Below are positions 25,671 through 33,313 of a stretch of DNA of 64,000 nt, one piece after another. The DNA lies in contig NZ_CP104877.1 in NCBI RefSeq assembly GCF_025452095.1, positions 1,302,001 through 1,366,000 of the forward strand, in the 5' to 3' direction. Each line of letters opens with the position of its first letter. Position 1 is the first letter of the stretch. The DNA comes from Paenarthrobacter sp. JL.01a (GTDB taxonomy: Bacteria; Actinomycetota; Actinomycetes; Actinomycetales; Micrococcaceae). The notes beneath the pieces were generated by a model, which was given only the letters and a program-made list of their open reading frames with translations, made no database searches and was not told the DNA's origin. The translations under genes were made by a program, and so were the position numbers.

Positions 25671-26951
25671 ATGACGCCTACGCCGGACGCCAAGCCCCGT
25701 TCTGACCGCCAAATCGCCGAGGACATCCCGTACGGGGTGCGCATCGCTGCCGCCTGGTCCTGGCGTGCAGGACTGATTCTGCTCATGATCGGTGCCCTTG
25801 TGTGGCTGCTGGGCAAAGTCAGTTTCCTCATTATTCCGGTGATGGTCGCTGCCCTGCTGGCAGGACTGCTCTACCCGGTGGTGGCCTGGCTGCGCAACCG
25901 CAAGGTACCCAATGGGGCCGCGGTTGCCATCACAGTACTTGGCTTCATCGGCGTGATTGCCGGCGCCCTGGCCCTGGTCGGCAGGCAGCTTGTCTCCGGC
26001 TTCGGCGAGCTCTGGCAGGAAGCCCTCACAGGAGTCCAGCAAGTCCAGGCCTGGCTCGCGGACGGACCCCTGCACCTGACGGCGGACCAGATCGACAAAT
26101 ACATCGCCGACGGCGCCAACGCTCTCCAGAACAACAGCAGCAGCATCCTCAGTGGCGCCCTGTCCTTCGGCAGCACCGCCGGCCACTTCGCTGCGGGCCT
26201 TGTGCTGGCGTTGTTCATCCTGATCTTCTTCCTGCTGGAAGGAAGCCGGATCTGGGCCTTCCTGGTGCGCTTGCTGCCCAAGGCTGCCCGGCGTGCCACA
26301 GACGGCGCCGGCCGGCGGGGCTGGACCTCCATGGTCAGTTACGTCCGGATCCAGATGTTCGTCGCTTTCGTGGATGCAGTCGGGATCGGCGTGGGTGCGG
26401 CGATCATCCAGGTCCCCTTGGCTTTGCCGCTGGCGGTCCTCGTTTTCATCGGCTCGTTCATCCCCGTGGTGGGTGCGCTGGTCACCGGTGCCATCGCCGT
26501 CCTGCTGGCCCTCGTCGCCAACGGGCCCATCAACGCCCTCATTATGCTGGCCATCGTCCTGCTGGTCCAGCAGCTTGAAAGCCACATCCTGCAGCCGCTG
26601 GTCATGGGCAAGGCCGTGGCCCTCCACCCGGTTGCTGTGATCCTCACGGTGGCGGCCGGCTCCTATCTGGCAGGCATCCCGGGTGCCCTGTTCGCTGTTC
26701 CGCTGCTCGCCGTAGTAAACACGGCCGTTCGCTACATTGCAGGCCGGACGTGGGAACATGATGAAGGGTTGGGCGGCGTCGAACTCCAAACGGCAGCAGG
26801 CCACGCTGGCAAGGACAATGACGCCAACTTCAAGGATGTGCACCTTCCCCGGCCCGAATCCCGCCCTGCAAAGGACGGTACCGGCAAGACCAAGGCCTCA
26901 GGCAGCAGCTCTGTTGAGCGAACTGTGGCCGACACCAATAAAGGAGAATAG
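25671..26951 (+). CDS. AI-2E family transporter
   Basis: Integral membrane protein of the AI-2 exporter/PerM family, 426 residues with about eight hydrophobic segments between residues ~25 and 350. Diagnostic features are the central FFLLEGSRIW region and the C-terminal LPLAVLVFIGSFIPVVGALVTG and QQLESHILQPLVMGKAVALHP blocks. The last ~75 residues are hydrophilic and probably cytoplasmic. Substrates in this family vary (autoinducer-2, ions, unknown), so function stays open. It ends 3 nt before ilvA; co-transcription is likely. Confidence 0.88.
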   Translation: MTPTPDAKPRSDRQIAEDIPYGVRIAAAWSWRAGLILLMIGALVWLLGKVSFLIIPVMVAALLAGLLYPVVAWLRNRKVPNGAAVAITVLGFIGVIAGALALVGRQLVSGFGELWQEALTGVQQVQAWLADGPLHLTADQIDKYIADGANALQNNSSSILSGALSFGSTAGHFAAGLVLALFILIFFLLEGSRIWAFLVRLLPKAARRATDGAGRRGWTSMVSYVRIQMFVAFVDAVGIGVGAAIIQVPLALPLAVLVFIGSFIPVVGALVTGAIAVLLALVANGPINALIMLAIVLLVQQLESHILQPLVMGKAVALHPVAVILTVAAGSYLAGIPGALFAVPLLAVVNTAVRYIAGRTWEHDEGLGGVELQTAAGHAGKDNDANFKDVHLPRPESRPAKDGTGKTKASGSSSVERTVADTNKGE

Positions 26952-26954
26952 TCA

Positions 26955-28193
26955 GTGAATACCCTCGATACCCTGCCCGTCACTCTGGACGATGTCCTCA
27001 AGGCGCAGGAGCTGCTCGGGGGCATTATTACCAAGACTCCGGTGGAGTCGTCCCGGGCGCTGGGCCACCTTGTTGGCGGGAACGTCTTCTTCAAGTGTGA
27101 GAACCTGCAGCGCGCCGGCTCCTTCAAGGTCCGTGGCGCCTATGTGCGCATGGCACGGCTGACAGCCGAAGAAAAGAAGCGCGGCGTCGTAGCGGCCTCG
27201 GCAGGAAACCACGCCCAGGGTGTGGCAGTGGCTGCCAAGAGCCTGGGCATCAACGCCAGGATCTACATGCCCTTGGGCGTAGCCCTCCCGAAGCTGGCCG
27301 CAACGCGCAGCCACGGAGCTGAGGTCATCCTCCACGGCCATAACGTGGATGAGGCCCTTGCCGAAGCGCAGCGCTACGCCAACGAAACCGGGGCTGTCTT
27401 TGTGCACCCCTTCGACAACGTTGACGTCGTAGCCGGCCAAGGCACTATCGGACTGGAGATCCTGGACCAGGTCCCCAACGTCGACACCATCCTCATGGGC
27501 GTCGGCGGTGGTGGGCTGCTGGCCGGTGTCGCAGTAGCCATCAAGGCCCGTGCCAAGGAACTGGGCCGCGAGATCAGGGTTATTGGCGTACAGGCAGAAA
27601 ATGCCGCAGCGTACCCGCCCTCACTGGCTGCCGATGCATTGGTGCCGCTCAAGAAGGTTTCCACCATGGCCGACGGTATCGCCGTCGGACGGCCGGGCCA
27701 GTTGCCGTTCAGCATCATCCGCGAACTCGTGGACGACGTCGTGACCGTCAGCGAAGACTCGTTGGCCCGCGCCCTGATCTTCCTGCTGGAACGGGCCAAG
27801 ATGGTAGTTGAACCCGCCGGTGCCGTCGGAGTAGCCGCCCTCATGGACGGCAAGATCGAAAACCCGGGGAACACCGCCGTCGTGCTTTCCGGCGGCAACA
27901 TCGATCCTATGCTGATGCTCAAAGTCATCCAGCGCGGTTTGTCGGCCGCAGGCCGGTTCATGACGGTACGCATGATGCTCGATGACCGGCCCGGCTCGCT
28001 GGCCACCATCGCCCGCATCATCGCCGAGAACGACGCCAACGTCACCGGTCTGGACCACACGCGCCTGGGCGGTTCCATCAGCATGGGCGATGTCTCCATC
28101 ACCATCAACCTGGAAACGAAGGGCCACGAGCACGGTGAGCAGGTCCTCGGCGCGCTGCGGGCTGAGGGCTTCCAGCCGATCGTGGTGCACTGA
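26955..28193 (+). CDS. ilvA: Threonine ammonia-lyase with C-terminal ACT domain
   Basis: PLP enzyme turning threonine into 2-oxobutyrate, the entry to isoleucine synthesis, or acting catabolically. The PLP lysine is K58 in NLQRAGSFKVRGAY, and the phosphate-binding GVGGGGLLAG lies near residue 180. Residues ~335-412 form one ACT domain (RPGSLATIARIIAENDANV), the short 400-residue form like TdcB/IlvA2 rather than the two-ACT E. coli IlvA. GTG 26955 has AAGGAGAA upstream. Confidence 0.93.
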   Translation: MNTLDTLPVTLDDVLKAQELLGGIITKTPVESSRALGHLVGGNVFFKCENLQRAGSFKVRGAYVRMARLTAEEKKRGVVAASAGNHAQGVAVAAKSLGINARIYMPLGVALPKLAATRSHGAEVILHGHNVDEALAEAQRYANETGAVFVHPFDNVDVVAGQGTIGLEILDQVPNVDTILMGVGGGGLLAGVAVAIKARAKELGREIRVIGVQAENAAAYPPSLAADALVPLKKVSTMADGIAVGRPGQLPFSIIRELVDDVVTVSEDSLARALIFLLERAKMVVEPAGAVGVAALMDGKIENPGNTAVVLSGGNIDPMLMLKVIQRGLSAAGRFMTVRMMLDDRPGSLATIARIIAENDANVTGLDHTRLGGSISMGDVSITINLETKGHEHGEQVLGALRAEGFQPIVVH

Positions 28194-28207
28194 CGGGAGG
28201 GGCGCCC

Positions 28208-28831
28208 ATGGTGCTGGGAACACCTGAGGGATCAAAGGCCGACGCCGAGGAGTCGCTGGCGGGGCGGGCGAAGGGCGGGCTGCTCTTCATGGGCGGTTTC
28301 GTGATCCTGCTCTATGTCATCGAAATCCTGAACACGCTGATGCGGCATGCCCTTAATGCAACCTTCGGGCTGCGACCCCGTTCCATGGATGGCTTCCTGG
28401 ATATCCTGACCTTTCCGTTGCTGCACGCTAACTTCAACCACCTGAATTCCAACACGTTGCCGTTGATCATTTTCGGCTTCCTGGTGTTCCTGTCCGGGAT
28501 CCGTGTCTTCATCACGGCTCTGGCTTTCAGTTGGCTGGGCTCCGGACTGACCGTGTGGCTCATCGGCGGGGGAGGGGTAACCGTGGGAGCCTCCGGCCTG
28601 GTGTTTGGTTTCTTCGCGTTCCTGCTGGTCCGGGGCTTCTTCAACAGGAGCTGGTGGCAGATCCTGCTCTCCGTGGTGCTGTTCATGGCCTACGGCAGCA
28701 TCCTGTTCGGCGTTCTGCCTACGGTGATGGGCTACATTTCCTGGCAGGCGCATCTCGGCGGAGCGGTGGGCGGCATCATTGCTGCGATACTGCTCCGCCC
28801 CAAGCCGGCAACCGCCATCCCCGCCCGCTGA
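28208..28831 (+). CDS. Rhomboid family intramembrane serine protease
   Basis: Polytopic intramembrane protease, 207 residues. Catalytic S129 is in VTVGASGLVFG and the catalytic His is H182 in SWQAHLGGAVGG; the loop asparagines of HANFNHLNSNTLP (residues 73-84) complete the rhomboid pattern. Six predicted spans fit the minimal bacterial form. GGGAGGGG immediately precedes the ATG. The substrate is unknown. It follows ilvA by 14 nt and may share its transcript. Confidence 0.92.
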   Translation: MVLGTPEGSKADAEESLAGRAKGGLLFMGGFVILLYVIEILNTLMRHALNATFGLRPRSMDGFLDILTFPLLHANFNHLNSNTLPLIIFGFLVFLSGIRVFITALAFSWLGSGLTVWLIGGGGVTVGASGLVFGFFAFLLVRGFFNRSWWQILLSVVLFMAYGSILFGVLPTVMGYISWQAHLGGAVGGIIAAILLRPKPATAIPAR

Positions 28832-28898
28832 CCCAACCAGGGGACAGCAGATGCTCCACTGAGCCCTCATAGCGACGTTTGCTGTCCCCCAGTTGGGT
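28831..28898. repeat. Imperfect 19-bp inverted repeat
   Basis: 28831-28849 pairs with 28880-28898 (17 of 19 positions), around a 30-nt spacer, between the converging rhomboid gene and greA. The stem includes GGGGACAGCA. It may act as a terminator, although no T tract follows. Confidence 0.65.
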
Positions 28899-28910
28899 AG
28901 CCGGGCAACG

Positions 28911-28950
28911 TAAAACGCCGGCCCCCTCCGCGAAGGAGGGGGCCGGCGTC
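28911..28950 (-). terminator. Terminator of greA
   Basis: Perfect 15-bp stem (28915-28929 with 28935-28949), loop GCGAA; on the minus strand it is followed by TTTTAC. Confidence 0.85.
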
Positions 28951-28975
28951 GTCGTTTTATGGCGCTGTGTAAGCG

Positions 28976-29470
28976 TTAGCCGGAGTACGGCTTGGCGGAG
29001 ACGATTTCCACCGCGATTTCCTTGCCGTTAGGAGCGACGTAGCTGAGGCTGTCGCCTTCCTTGTGGCCGATGATGGCTGCACCGAGGGGCGACTTCTCGC
29101 TGAAGACGTCCAGATCGGAGTCTCCGGCAATTTCACGGGAGCCCAGCAGGAAGGTCTCTTCGTCGCCGGCAATGCGGGCAACAACCAGCATGCCGGGTTC
29201 GACGATTCCGTCGTCTGCCGGCGCCTCGCCTACGTGGGCGTCGCGAAGGAGGACGGTCAGCTGGCGGATGCGGGCTTCGATCTTGCCCTGCTCTTCCTTG
29301 GCTGCGTGGTAACCGCCGTTTTCCTTGAGGTCGCCTTCCTGGCGGGCAGCTTCGATCTTCTGGACGATTTCCGCCCGGCCAGCGCCGGAAAGGTGGTCCA
29401 GCTCAGCCTTCAAGCGGTCGAAAGCTTCCTGGGTAAGCCAAGCCGCAGTGGCGCTGTTGGTGGTAGACAC
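28976..29470 (-). CDS. greA: Transcription elongation factor GreA
   Basis: Binds the RNA polymerase secondary channel and stimulates cleavage of backtracked RNA. The N-terminal coiled coil carries the acidic tip DLKENGGYHAAKEEQG, and the C-terminal FKBP-like domain ends SPLGAAIIGHKEGDSLSYVAPNG. Start GTG 29470 was chosen because AGAGGAGA lies just upstream and gives the usual ~164 residues; a longer frame would add an atypical N-terminus. Confidence 0.95.
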   Translation of the reverse strand: MSTTNSATAAWLTQEAFDRLKAELDHLSGAGRAEIVQKIEAARQEGDLKENGGYHAAKEEQGKIEARIRQLTVLLRDAHVGEAPADDGIVEPGMLVVARIAGDEETFLLGSREIAGDSDLDVFSEKSPLGAAIIGHKEGDSLSYVAPNGKEIAVEIVSAKPYSG

Positions 29471-29622
29471 GGATTTCTCCTCTGGATCTGACAATGCAAA
29501 AGACCCCGCCTCGCTGGCCACTCGTACAACTCAGTAACCAACTTAACGGGGTGAAGGTTTCATCCATTGTAGTAAATCCTCTGGACGAACCCAAACCCGT
29601 TGAGCCGTGGGTCACACAGTTG

Positions 29623-30081
29623 TTATTTCCCGCTGTCCACAATCCAGCAGTTGTCCACGACGCCGGAGACAGCGGGCGACTCGGTCCGCAGGGTTGTCCG
29701 CTGGATGGTGGTCCGCCCGCCATCCGGGGTGTTCTCGGGCTGGTTTGCGCCGATTTCCACCACTTCCCAGCCCACCACGGCGAACTTGGAGTCCAAGGCC
29801 TTGATGGCACACTTTGCGGTGGCGCCGGGGGATTTGGTGACTTGGTAGTCCACTTCGGCCTGGGTGTCATCCACCGTGCTGTAGCCAATGTCCTTGAACG
29901 TAACTGGAGCCTGCGCGGACCCGGTCGCGACATAGGCGGCCAGCCCGATGGCAACCACCAATGCGGCAATGACGATGTTCCGCATGGTTTTGCGTGTCAT
30001 GGCGCGCTTTTGACCGCCGTAGCGATTGGCTAGGCTGGTGCTTGCCGGTACGTGGGTGGCCGAAGGGTCCTCTGAAGTCAC
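29623..30081 (-). CDS. DUF4307 membrane protein
   Basis: Small actinobacterial membrane protein, 152 residues, of unknown function. The hallmark NRYG(G) lies at ~19-23, followed by a basic stretch and one membrane span at ~34-53; the remaining ~95 residues form an exported domain with two Cys (AKCAIKAL and DNCWIVD) that could form a disulfide. The same gene stands next to greA and mca in mycobacteria (Rv1081c, from memory). GTG 30081 follows TAAACT by 6 nt, indicating a leaderless transcript. Confidence 0.85.
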   Translation of the reverse strand: MTSEDPSATHVPASTSLANRYGGQKRAMTRKTMRNIVIAALVVAIGLAAYVATGSAQAPVTFKDIGYSTVDDTQAEVDYQVTKSPGATAKCAIKALDSKFAVVGWEVVEIGANQPENTPDGGRTTIQRTTLRTESPAVSGVVDNCWIVDSGK

Positions 30082-30093
30082 CCATCCAGTTTA
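30082..30093 (-). promoter_or_regulatory. Leaderless promoter of DUF4307 gene
   Basis: Minus-strand TAAACT (30093-30088), 6 nt GGATGG, then GTG 30081. Confidence 0.55.
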
Positions 30094-30168
30094 GTGCCGA
30101 ACCGTGTGGCTCCCTGCCGCCCCACGAGCCACACCCTGAGACCAGATCCATGAAAGAGGAGCCGTCAC

Positions 30169-31074
30169 GTGAGTGCGTCCAGCAGTTCCGACCAGCAGCT
30201 GCGGCTGCTCGCCGTTCACGCCCATCCGGACGACGAGTCCAGCAAGGGTGCAGCAACCATGGCGATGTACGCTTCGGCCGGCGTGGAAGTCATGGTCGCC
30301 ACGTGCACGGATGGATCACGCGGAGACATCCAGAACCCCGCGATGGAGGATGCCCCGCATCCCAAGCGTGACATGGCAGGCGCGCGCCGCCTGGAGATGG
30401 CCAACGCGGCGGCCGTCCTGGGCATCCAGCAGCGCTGGCTCGGTTTCGTGGACTCCGGACTGCCCGAGGGCGATCCCCTTCCGCCGCTTCCGCCGGGATG
30501 CTTCGCGCTGCAGCCGCTTGAGCGGGCTACGGCGCCGCTGGTGCGCCTGGTCCGTCAATTCAAGCCCCACGTCATCCTCAGCTATGACGAAAACGGCGGA
30601 TACCCGCACCCGGACCACATCATGGCCCACAAGGTGGCCGTTGAAGCGTTCGAGGCGGCAGGCGATCCTGAACGGTATCCGGGCATGGGCGAGGCATGGA
30701 CACCTCACAAGCTCTATTACGACCGCGCCTTCAGCCCTGCACGTTTCCGTGCCCTGCACTTCGCCCTCGAAGAGGCAGGCCTGCAGTCTCCTTACGCTGA
30801 GCGGTTGGCGGCGTGGTTGGAGGCCGACGCCGAGGGGCACACACCGCCCACAGGTGGTCATGAGACCACTACCCAGATTGACTGCGGCGACTTCTTCGAG
30901 GTCCGGGACGACGCCCTGCGCGCGCACCGGACCCAGATCGACCCCTTGGGCTTCTTCTTCGCCGTTTCCCCGGAGCTGCAGCGGACCGTCTGGCCGTGGG
31001 AGGACTACACCCTGATCAAGTCCCGGGTGAGCTCCGAACTGCCGGAAAAGGACCTGTTCGCAGGGATAAGATAG
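30169..31074 (+). CDS. mca: Mycothiol S-conjugate amidase
   Basis: Zinc amidase that cleaves mycothiol conjugates of toxins so the mercapturic acid can be exported; the LmbE/PIG-L family also holds the biosynthetic deacetylase MshB. The zinc site is AHPDDE (residues 18-23) with SKGAATM following, and the third ligand lies in ENGGYPHPDHI. The SKG after HPDDE and the 301-residue length favour Mca over MshB. GTG 30169 has GAGGAG upstream. Presence of Mca shows that the host uses mycothiol as its main thiol. Confidence 0.9.
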   Translation: MSASSSSDQQLRLLAVHAHPDDESSKGAATMAMYASAGVEVMVATCTDGSRGDIQNPAMEDAPHPKRDMAGARRLEMANAAAVLGIQQRWLGFVDSGLPEGDPLPPLPPGCFALQPLERATAPLVRLVRQFKPHVILSYDENGGYPHPDHIMAHKVAVEAFEAAGDPERYPGMGEAWTPHKLYYDRAFSPARFRALHFALEEAGLQSPYAERLAAWLEADAEGHTPPTGGHETTTQIDCGDFFEVRDDALRAHRTQIDPLGFFFAVSPELQRTVWPWEDYTLIKSRVSSELPEKDLFAGIR

Positions 31075-31180
31075 GAGCATCGGTAGTTTCTATCGTTCGT
31101 AGAAATTGCCGGATGACCCACCAGCATCCCGGTCGCGCTTCGCCGGCCGGCCCGCACCAGTTCCCATAGAAGGTTTGACC

Positions 31181-31486
31181 GTGCACCACTTGATTCTCGC
31201 CCTGACCGTCTCTCCGTCGCCCGATCCCACGGGCACGCTGCGGCCTGGCCTGTCCGAGGATCAGGTGACGCCGGGCACTTGGGGCTTTGTCCTCACGGCC
31301 TTCATCGTGATCCTCACGACGTTCCTGATCGTGGACATGGTCCGCAGGATCCGGCGCGTCCGCTACCGCGCACAGGTGGAGGAAGCCCGCCTGGCGGCCG
31401 AGGCCGGTGGATCTTCCGAGGACGGTAACCCGGCTGGAGGACGCGGCCCCGCCGACGGGAACGACGACGGCGGCCAGGCTCGCTGA
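31181..31486 (+). CDS. Small single-span membrane protein following mca
   Basis: About 101 residues: a short exported N-terminus, a membrane span at ~41-60 (GFVLTAFIVILTTFLIVDMV), a basic cluster RRIRRVRYR and an acidic, Gly-rich cytoplasmic tail. GTG 31181 has AGAAGG 7 nt upstream. A small membrane protein follows mca in other actinobacteria, so a link to that pathway or to the envelope is possible, but no function can be assigned. A 6-bp inverted repeat TTTCTA/TAGAAA at 31087-31105 lies in the gap after mca. Confidence 0.7.
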   Translation: MHHLILALTVSPSPDPTGTLRPGLSEDQVTPGTWGFVLTAFIVILTTFLIVDMVRRIRRVRYRAQVEEARLAAEAGGSSEDGNPAGGRGPADGNDDGGQAR

Positions 31487-31523
31487 AGGCGGCGCGGGAC
31501 AGTCCTGGGCCGGGTGCCCGTGA

Positions 31524-32165
31524 CTAGCTCAGTACCGCCATCATGATGGCGATGAAGTGTGCCGCGAAGGCGAAGACCGTAAACGCGTGGAACAGCTCGT
31601 GGAAGCCAAAATGCTGCACGCTGAAGTTCGGCCTTTTGAGGGCGTAGAACACGGCGCCGGCAATGTACAGGGCACCGCCGACACAAATCAGGATCGCGGC
31701 GGCAGCGTTCGCGGCGAAGAACTGCGGCAGGTAGAACAATGCGCCGCACCCGAGGGCGATGTACACCGGCACGTAGAGCCAGCGCGGGGCGTGGGTCCAC
31801 AGCACGCGGAACAGTACGCCGACGATCGCTCCGGACCACACCAGCCAGAGCAGCGTGATGGCTTCAGGGCGTGCCAGCAATGACCAGGCCAGCGGTGTAT
31901 AGCTGCCGGCGATCACCAGCATGATGTTGGTGTGGTCCAGGCGCTTGAGCAGCACGCGGACCTTGGGGGACCAGTTTCCACGGTGGTACACGGCGGAAAC
32001 GCCGAACAGCAGGAAGCCGGTCAGCGCGTAGATGGCTGAGGTGATTTTGCGGTCCGGGGTCGGGGCAACTGTCACCAGGACGATCCCTGCTGCAAGGGCG
32101 AACGGGGCGGCAACCGTGTGGATCCACCCGCGCCAGAGGGGCTTGGTTTCGAGGAGCTCGGCCAT
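31524..32165 (-). CDS. Hemolysin III/PAQR family membrane protein
   Basis: Seven-span membrane protein of the HlyIII/YqfA family, 213 residues. The conserved metal-ligand pattern is present: SAVYHRGNW near residue 60, DHTNIMLVIAGSYTP near 90, and HFGFHELFHAFTV at the C-terminus. Some relatives are progestin/adiponectin receptors with hydrolase-like zinc sites; bacterial YqfA members affect membrane-lipid energetics. True hemolytic activity should not be assumed. ATG 32165 lies 6 nt after TATCCT, so the mRNA appears leaderless, and the promoter is overlapped by a perfect palindrome. Confidence 0.88.
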   Translation of the reverse strand: MAELLETKPLWRGWIHTVAAPFALAAGIVLVTVAPTPDRKITSAIYALTGFLLFGVSAVYHRGNWSPKVRVLLKRLDHTNIMLVIAGSYTPLAWSLLARPEAITLLWLVWSGAIVGVLFRVLWTHAPRWLYVPVYIALGCGALFYLPQFFAANAAAAILICVGGALYIAGAVFYALKRPNFSVQHFGFHELFHAFTVFAFAAHFIAIMMAVLS

Positions 32166-32197
32166 GCTTCAAGGATAACCTACGTTCCGGTAGGTTA
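32166..32197 (-). promoter_or_regulatory. Leaderless promoter and palindromic operator of hemolysin III gene
   Basis: Minus-strand -10 TATCCT (32177-32172) is 6 nt from ATG 32165. TAACCTAC-GTTCCG-GTAGGTTA at 32176-32197 (perfect 8-bp arms) touches the -10 box and fills the spacer, as a TetR-family repressor site would. Confidence 0.55.
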
Positions 32198-32314
32198 CTT
32201 GGGGGTAACAAGGGCGGAGCGGTTTTTGACTGCCTGCTGCAGCGGCTCACCACGTTGGGAAGGTAGCCTTGGATGTGCGTCGTCGTACAAGCAAGGAAGT
32301 CAGGTGAGTGTCCG

Positions 32315-33076
32315 GTGGAGCTGCCCGGTTTCCTCTATGGCTTCTATGAGCGCAAACTCCTGCGTTCCCTTCAGCAGGACCAGATCCCACGCCACATCGG
32401 CGTGATGGTGGACGGCAACCGCCGTTGGGCGCGCCAGTTCAATGCCCCGACCAGCCAGGGCCACCAGGCCGGGGCCGACAAAATCCATGAGTTCCTGGGC
32501 TGGTGCCAGGAATTGGGCGTCAAGGTCGTCACGCTCTACATGCTCTCCACCGACAACATGAACCGGTCCGGTGAAGAGCTGGACCTGCTCATGGGCATCA
32601 TCGCCAACACCATGGACCGCCTGGACGAGGACGAGGACGTGTCCGTTCATGCCATGGGCGCGCCGGAACTGCTGCCGGACTACCTCGCCGAGCGGCTGAA
32701 TAAACTCACGTCCCGGACGCCGGTGCATGAAAAGATCCACGTCAACGTCGCCGTCGGCTATGGTGGCCGCCGCGAAATCGTCGACGCCGTCAGGGAACTT
32801 CTGCACGACGCCGCCTCAAAGGGGCGGACCATGGCAGAAGTCGCAGATGAACTTTCGGTGGACGATATCTCCCGCTTCCTTTACACCCGCGGCCAGCCGG
32901 ACCCGGACCTCGTCATCCGCACGTCAGGTGAGCAGCGGCTCTCCGGCTTCCTGATGTGGCAAAGCGCCTACAGCGAGTTCTATTTTTGCGAAGCGCTGTG
33001 GCCCGCTTTCCGCAAGGTCGATTTCCTGCGGGCCCTGAGGGATTACGCGGGCCGGCAACGCCGCTTCGGAACCTGA
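32315..33076 (+). CDS. Z-isoprenyl diphosphate synthase (UppS family)
   Basis: Cis-prenyltransferase adding isopentenyl units for polyprenyl carrier lipids. The catalytic Asp D33 is in GVMVDGNRRWARQ; the family blocks NMNRSGEEL, VNVAVGYGGRREIVDAV and DLVIRTSGEQRLSGFLMWQSAYSEFYF are complete. The 253 residues and position next to hemolysin III match mycobacterial Rv1086, a short-chain Z-farnesyl diphosphate synthase, so the product length may be C15 rather than C50-C55. GTG 32315 with AGGTGAG upstream was chosen over ATG 32273. Confidence 0.88.
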   Translation: MELPGFLYGFYERKLLRSLQQDQIPRHIGVMVDGNRRWARQFNAPTSQGHQAGADKIHEFLGWCQELGVKVVTLYMLSTDNMNRSGEELDLLMGIIANTMDRLDEDEDVSVHAMGAPELLPDYLAERLNKLTSRTPVHEKIHVNVAVGYGGRREIVDAVRELLHDAASKGRTMAEVADELSVDDISRFLYTRGQPDPDLVIRTSGEQRLSGFLMWQSAYSEFYFCEALWPAFRKVDFLRALRDYAGRQRRFGT

Positions 33077-33106
33077 TCACGCGCCGGTTCACCGAAAATT
33101 AACGAG

Positions 33107-33196
33107 CCCGACACGCGACTTGCCGGGAACGGATTGCGGAAATGAATGTGTCGGGGATTACGTTAATCCCATCAGCAGGCAAAACCGCCCGCTGAT
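33107..33196 (+). other. Structured leader region upstream of phoH2
   Basis: In the 237-bp gap before phoH2: an 8-bp stem CCCGACAC/GTGTCGGG (33107-33114, 33148-33155) with a 33-nt loop, a tight hairpin GGGATTA-CGT-TAATCCC (33154-33170) that is mutually exclusive with its 3' arm, and ATCAGC/GCTGAT (33171-33196). An 18-codon frame ATG 33142 to TGA 33195 runs through it. No known riboswitch class is recognised; the first stem may simply end uppS transcription. Confidence 0.35.
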
Positions 33197-33313
33197 CGGG
33201 GAGGCCAGTATATGGAGCGGAACATCGCACCAGTTACATGGGAGGCCACGCCCGGCCTTCCGGCCGAGCCGCTTCACCATTAGGCCGGGCGACCGCCCGG
33301 GGCTGGAGTCGAT

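Noticed and set aside
31524..32165. A true hemolysin toxin
   Set aside because: The HlyIII/PAQR family is widespread in non-pathogens and the name is historical; membrane-lipid or receptor-like function is more likely.
33235..33300. tRNA-like stretch on the minus strand before phoH2
   Set aside because: It has a D-arm-like segment, but no T arm or anticodon stem can be formed.
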